A DNA stretch of 64,000 bases from Bradyrhizobium centrolobii (GTDB lineage Bacteria > Pseudomonadota > Alphaproteobacteria > Rhizobiales > Xanthobacteraceae): assembly GCF_001641635.1 (NCBI RefSeq), contig NZ_LUUB01000079.1:391308-455307 (forward strand). Reading direction: 5' to 3'. Position numbers and translations under genes: made by a program. Under the pieces are notes generated by a model. The model made no database searches, was not told the DNA's origin, and saw nothing but the letters and a program-made list of their open reading frames with translations. Below, one piece after another: positions 61,826-64,000 of the stretch. Position 1 is the first letter of the stretch. Each line of letters begins with the position of its first letter.

Positions 61826-61856
61826 ATCATAGATAATATCAAGGATTATCTATGAT
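61826..61856. promoter_or_regulatory. Tandem inverted BioR operators before bioB
   Basis: ATCATAGATAAT (61826-61837) and its exact reverse complement ATTATCTATGAT (61845-61856) are separated by seven bases and lie 26 bases before the bioB start. Each contains TTATCTATGA, one base from the BioR consensus TTATCTATAA. They should control the bioBF operon, and perhaps bioR as well. Confidence 0.78.
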
Positions 61857-61882
61857 CAATCAAAGATGAGAAGCCAAGCCCT

Positions 61883-62878
61883 ATGGTTGATGTCGTGGAA
61901 ATCGAACGGACCGCCAGCCGCGCCGGCGCAGCGCCCCGCAAGACCTGGGAGCGGGCCGAGGCCGAAGCGCTCTATAACCTGCCGTTCGCGGACCTGATGT
62001 TTCAGGCGCAGGGCGTTCATCGCGCCAACTTCGATCCAAACCACGTCGAGACCGCGAGCCTGCTCAGCGTCAAGACCGGCGGCTGTCCGGAAGACTGCGG
62101 CTACTGCTCCCAGAGCGCGCATTACGACACCGGCCTGAAAGCCACCCGCCTGATGGATCGCGCAGATGTGGTCGCCGTCGCGCAGCGCGCCAAGGACGCC
62201 GGCGCAACCCGCTTCTGCATGGCCGCGGCCTGGCGCAGCCCCAAAGACCGCGATCTCGATCAGGTCTGCGACATGGTCAGCGCAGTCAAGGGCCTGGGCA
62301 TGGAAACCTGTGTCACGCTCGGCATGCTGACGCCTGACCAGGCCAAGCGGCTCTCCGAGTCCGGGCTCGATTTCTACAACCACAACGTCGATACCTCGCC
62401 GGAGTTCTACGACAAGATCATCACCACGCGCACCTTGCAGGACCGCATCGATACGCTCGCGCATGTGCGCGACGCGGGCATCAAGGTCTGCTGCGGCGGC
62501 ATTGTCGGCATGGGCGAACTCGTCGACGACCGGCTCGGCATGCTCATGTTGCTTGCCAATCTTCCCAGCCATCCGGATAGCGTGCCGATCAACCTGTGGA
62601 ACGAGGTCAAGGGCGTGCCGGTCAACGACAACGCCGAGCGTCCCGATCCGATCGCGCTGGTGCGGCTGGTCGCGACAGCGCGGATCATGATGCCGAAGAG
62701 CGTGGTGCGATTGTCCGCCGGACGGCAGTATATGACCGATGAACTGCAGGCGATGTGCTTCCTGGCCGGCGCGAATTCGATCTTCATCGGCGACGTGCTG
62801 TTGACCACCAGGAACCCGCAGCGCGATCGCGATGCGAATTTGCTGGATCGCCTCGGCATCACCTCCCGCCTCGCCTGA
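61883..62878 (+). CDS. bioB: Biotin synthase BioB
   Basis: This 331-residue radical SAM enzyme inserts sulfur into dethiobiotin. The 4Fe-4S radical SAM cysteines are C68, C72 and C75 (CPEDCGYCSQ). Ligands of the second 2Fe-2S cluster fall in the conserved segments AAAWR, ETCVTLGM and YNHNVDTS, with the late Arg in VVRLSAGR. The length is typical (E. coli 346). It begins 26 bases after the tandem BioR boxes and is followed by bioF, giving the common alphaproteobacterial bioBF order. Confidence 0.97.
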   Translation: MVDVVEIERTASRAGAAPRKTWERAEAEALYNLPFADLMFQAQGVHRANFDPNHVETASLLSVKTGGCPEDCGYCSQSAHYDTGLKATRLMDRADVVAVAQRAKDAGATRFCMAAAWRSPKDRDLDQVCDMVSAVKGLGMETCVTLGMLTPDQAKRLSESGLDFYNHNVDTSPEFYDKIITTRTLQDRIDTLAHVRDAGIKVCCGGIVGMGELVDDRLGMLMLLANLPSHPDSVPINLWNEVKGVPVNDNAERPDPIALVRLVATARIMMPKSVVRLSAGRQYMTDELQAMCFLAGANSIFIGDVLLTTRNPQRDRDANLLDRLGITSRLA

Positions 62879-62944
62879 CCGCAATCTTCGGCGAGCGGGC
62901 AATGCAATTTGTGCGATCGACAGCTTTTCCGTGTGAGTGAAGCA

Positions 62945-64000
62945 TGAGCGTAATACAGGCGGCCAAGGTTGCCGACTACGTCGCGGCCTTCCATGCCCTG
63001 AGAGAGGACGATCGGCTGCGCGGCCTCAAGCCGCGCGCGGGCATCGATTTTGTATCGAACGACTATCTGGCGCTTGCGAGCGCGCCGCGCATCAAGAATG
63101 CCATCTCGGCGGCACTCGAGGCCGGCACGCCGATCGGCGCTGGTGGGTCGCGGCTGCTGCGGGGAAATTGCGAGGAGCACGAAAGGCTCGAAGCCGAAGC
63201 CGCCAGGTTCTTCGGCGCCGAGACCGCGCTTTTCTTTGGCGGCGGTTATGTCGCCAATTTCGCCGTGCTGACGACGCTGCCGCAGCGCGGCGATCTGCTC
63301 GTTCTCGATTCTCTGGTGCACGCAAGCATCCACGAAGGCGCGCGGGCTGGCCGGGCCGAGTTCCGGATCAGCGAGCACAGTGATCCTCAATCGGTCGAAG
63401 ACACGATTCGCGGCTGGCGGGCGCAGGGCGGAACGGGCCGGGTCTGGATTGTGGTCGAAAGCGTCTACAGCATGGACGGCGATGTCGCGCCGCTCGAAGA
63501 CCTCATCGCCATTGCGGCGCGGCATGAGGCGTTCCTGATGGTGGACGAGGCGCACGGCACGGGCGTCTACGGCGAGCAGGGACGCGGGCTTACGGCGCCC
63601 TATGAGGGGCGCGAGAATCTCGTCATCGTTCACACCTGCGGAAAGGCGCTGGGCGCCGTGGGCGCGCTGGTCACGGCCTCGACCGTGCTGCGCGACTTCA
63701 TGGTCAATCGCTGCCGCCCCTTTATCTTCGCAACCGCGCCGTCACCCCTCACGGCCGTCGCCGTGCGCGAGGCGCTTCTGATCCTTCAGGAAGAGCCTGA
63801 GCATCAGCAGCGCCTTGCAAAACTGGTCGCGTTCGCGCATCGGGAGCTCGATCTGCGCGGCTGGCGCAGCCCATCGCGCTCGCAGATCCTGCCCTACATC
63901 GTCGGCGATAATGCACGCGCAATGCAACTCGCGTCAGCATTGCAGGCGCGTGGTTTCGACATTCGTGGAATCAGGCCGCCGACTGTGCCGGCGGGGACGG
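62945..64000 (+). CDS. bioF: 8-amino-7-oxononanoate synthase BioF (3' end outside window)
   Basis: This PLP enzyme condenses pimeloyl-ACP or pimeloyl-CoA with L-alanine in biotin synthesis. The frame starts at ATG 62945 and runs off the window after 352 codons; about 25-35 residues are probably missing. Visible features are FVSNDYLALAS, the GTPIGAGGSRLLRGN substrate region, VDEAHGTGVYGEQGRG and the PLP-binding lysine K234 in HTCGKALGAVGA. It lies 66 bases after bioB and should be co-transcribed under BioR control. Confidence 0.95.

Overview
This is a GC-rich alphaproteobacterial chromosome window, most likely from Bradyrhizobium or a close relative in the Nitrobacteraceae. The evidence is the gene order dusB(nifR3)-ntrB-ntrC-ntrY-ntrX-hfq-hflX with mazG nearby, the fused ispDF, a BioR-controlled biotin operon, GTG/TTG starts and a Bradyrhizobium-style dispersed palindromic repeat. 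All calls come from reading the sequence and from remembered family features; no database search was run.

Layout. 1-5.1 kb (minus): a ba3-like haem-copper oxidase operon with three c-type cytochromes. 5.1-9.5 kb: a repeat-like intergenic stretch, a small basic protein, an MscS channel, a frameshifted alpha/beta hydrolase, a CinA-type amidohydrolase and ispDF. 9.7-19.6 kb (mostly plus): dusB, the two nitrogen two-component pairs NtrBC and NtrYX, hfq and hflX. Just before hfq lies a possible 27-codon leader ORF. 19.6-23.7 kb: a LysR regulator facing an SMP-30-like protein, mazG with a divergent leftover copy of its own 5' end nearby, and queC. 23.7-28 kb: a cobalt-type nitrile hydratase (accessory, beta, alpha), an enoyl-CoA hydratase and a DASS anion transporter. 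28-31.5 kb: metNIQ and a HAD hydrolase. 31.5-37.7 kb: an M24 peptidase facing an RND pump and adaptor, with a perfect TTACCGTACGGTAA palindrome between them. 37.8-40.7 kb: an exported seven-bladed Vgb-like propeller, a MetX-like exported hydrolase and a truncated hydrolase.

40.7-60.8 kb reads as a metal and efflux accessory block. It holds copC-copD with a small exported His/Tyr-rich protein, then modA-modB-modC followed on the same strand by an exported 14-repeat WD40 protein and two molybdenum-storage-protein subunits (MosB-like, MosA-like). A GYF-like membrane protein follows, then an MdtABC-like RND system translationally coupled to a protein that looks like an ECF transporter T-component fused to an S-component without an ATPase. 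The block ends in about 1 kb without genes, carrying clustered short direct repeats like a decayed transposon end. 61.1-64 kb: bioR facing bioB-bioF, with three BioR-type operators; bioF runs off the window.

The most interesting system is the molybdate import plus molybdenum storage cluster with its WD40 partner. In an organism of this kind it would feed Mo enzymes such as nitrogenase or nitrate reductase. Next are the T-S fusion beside the RND pumps, the mosaic mazG 5' end and the hfq leader ORF.
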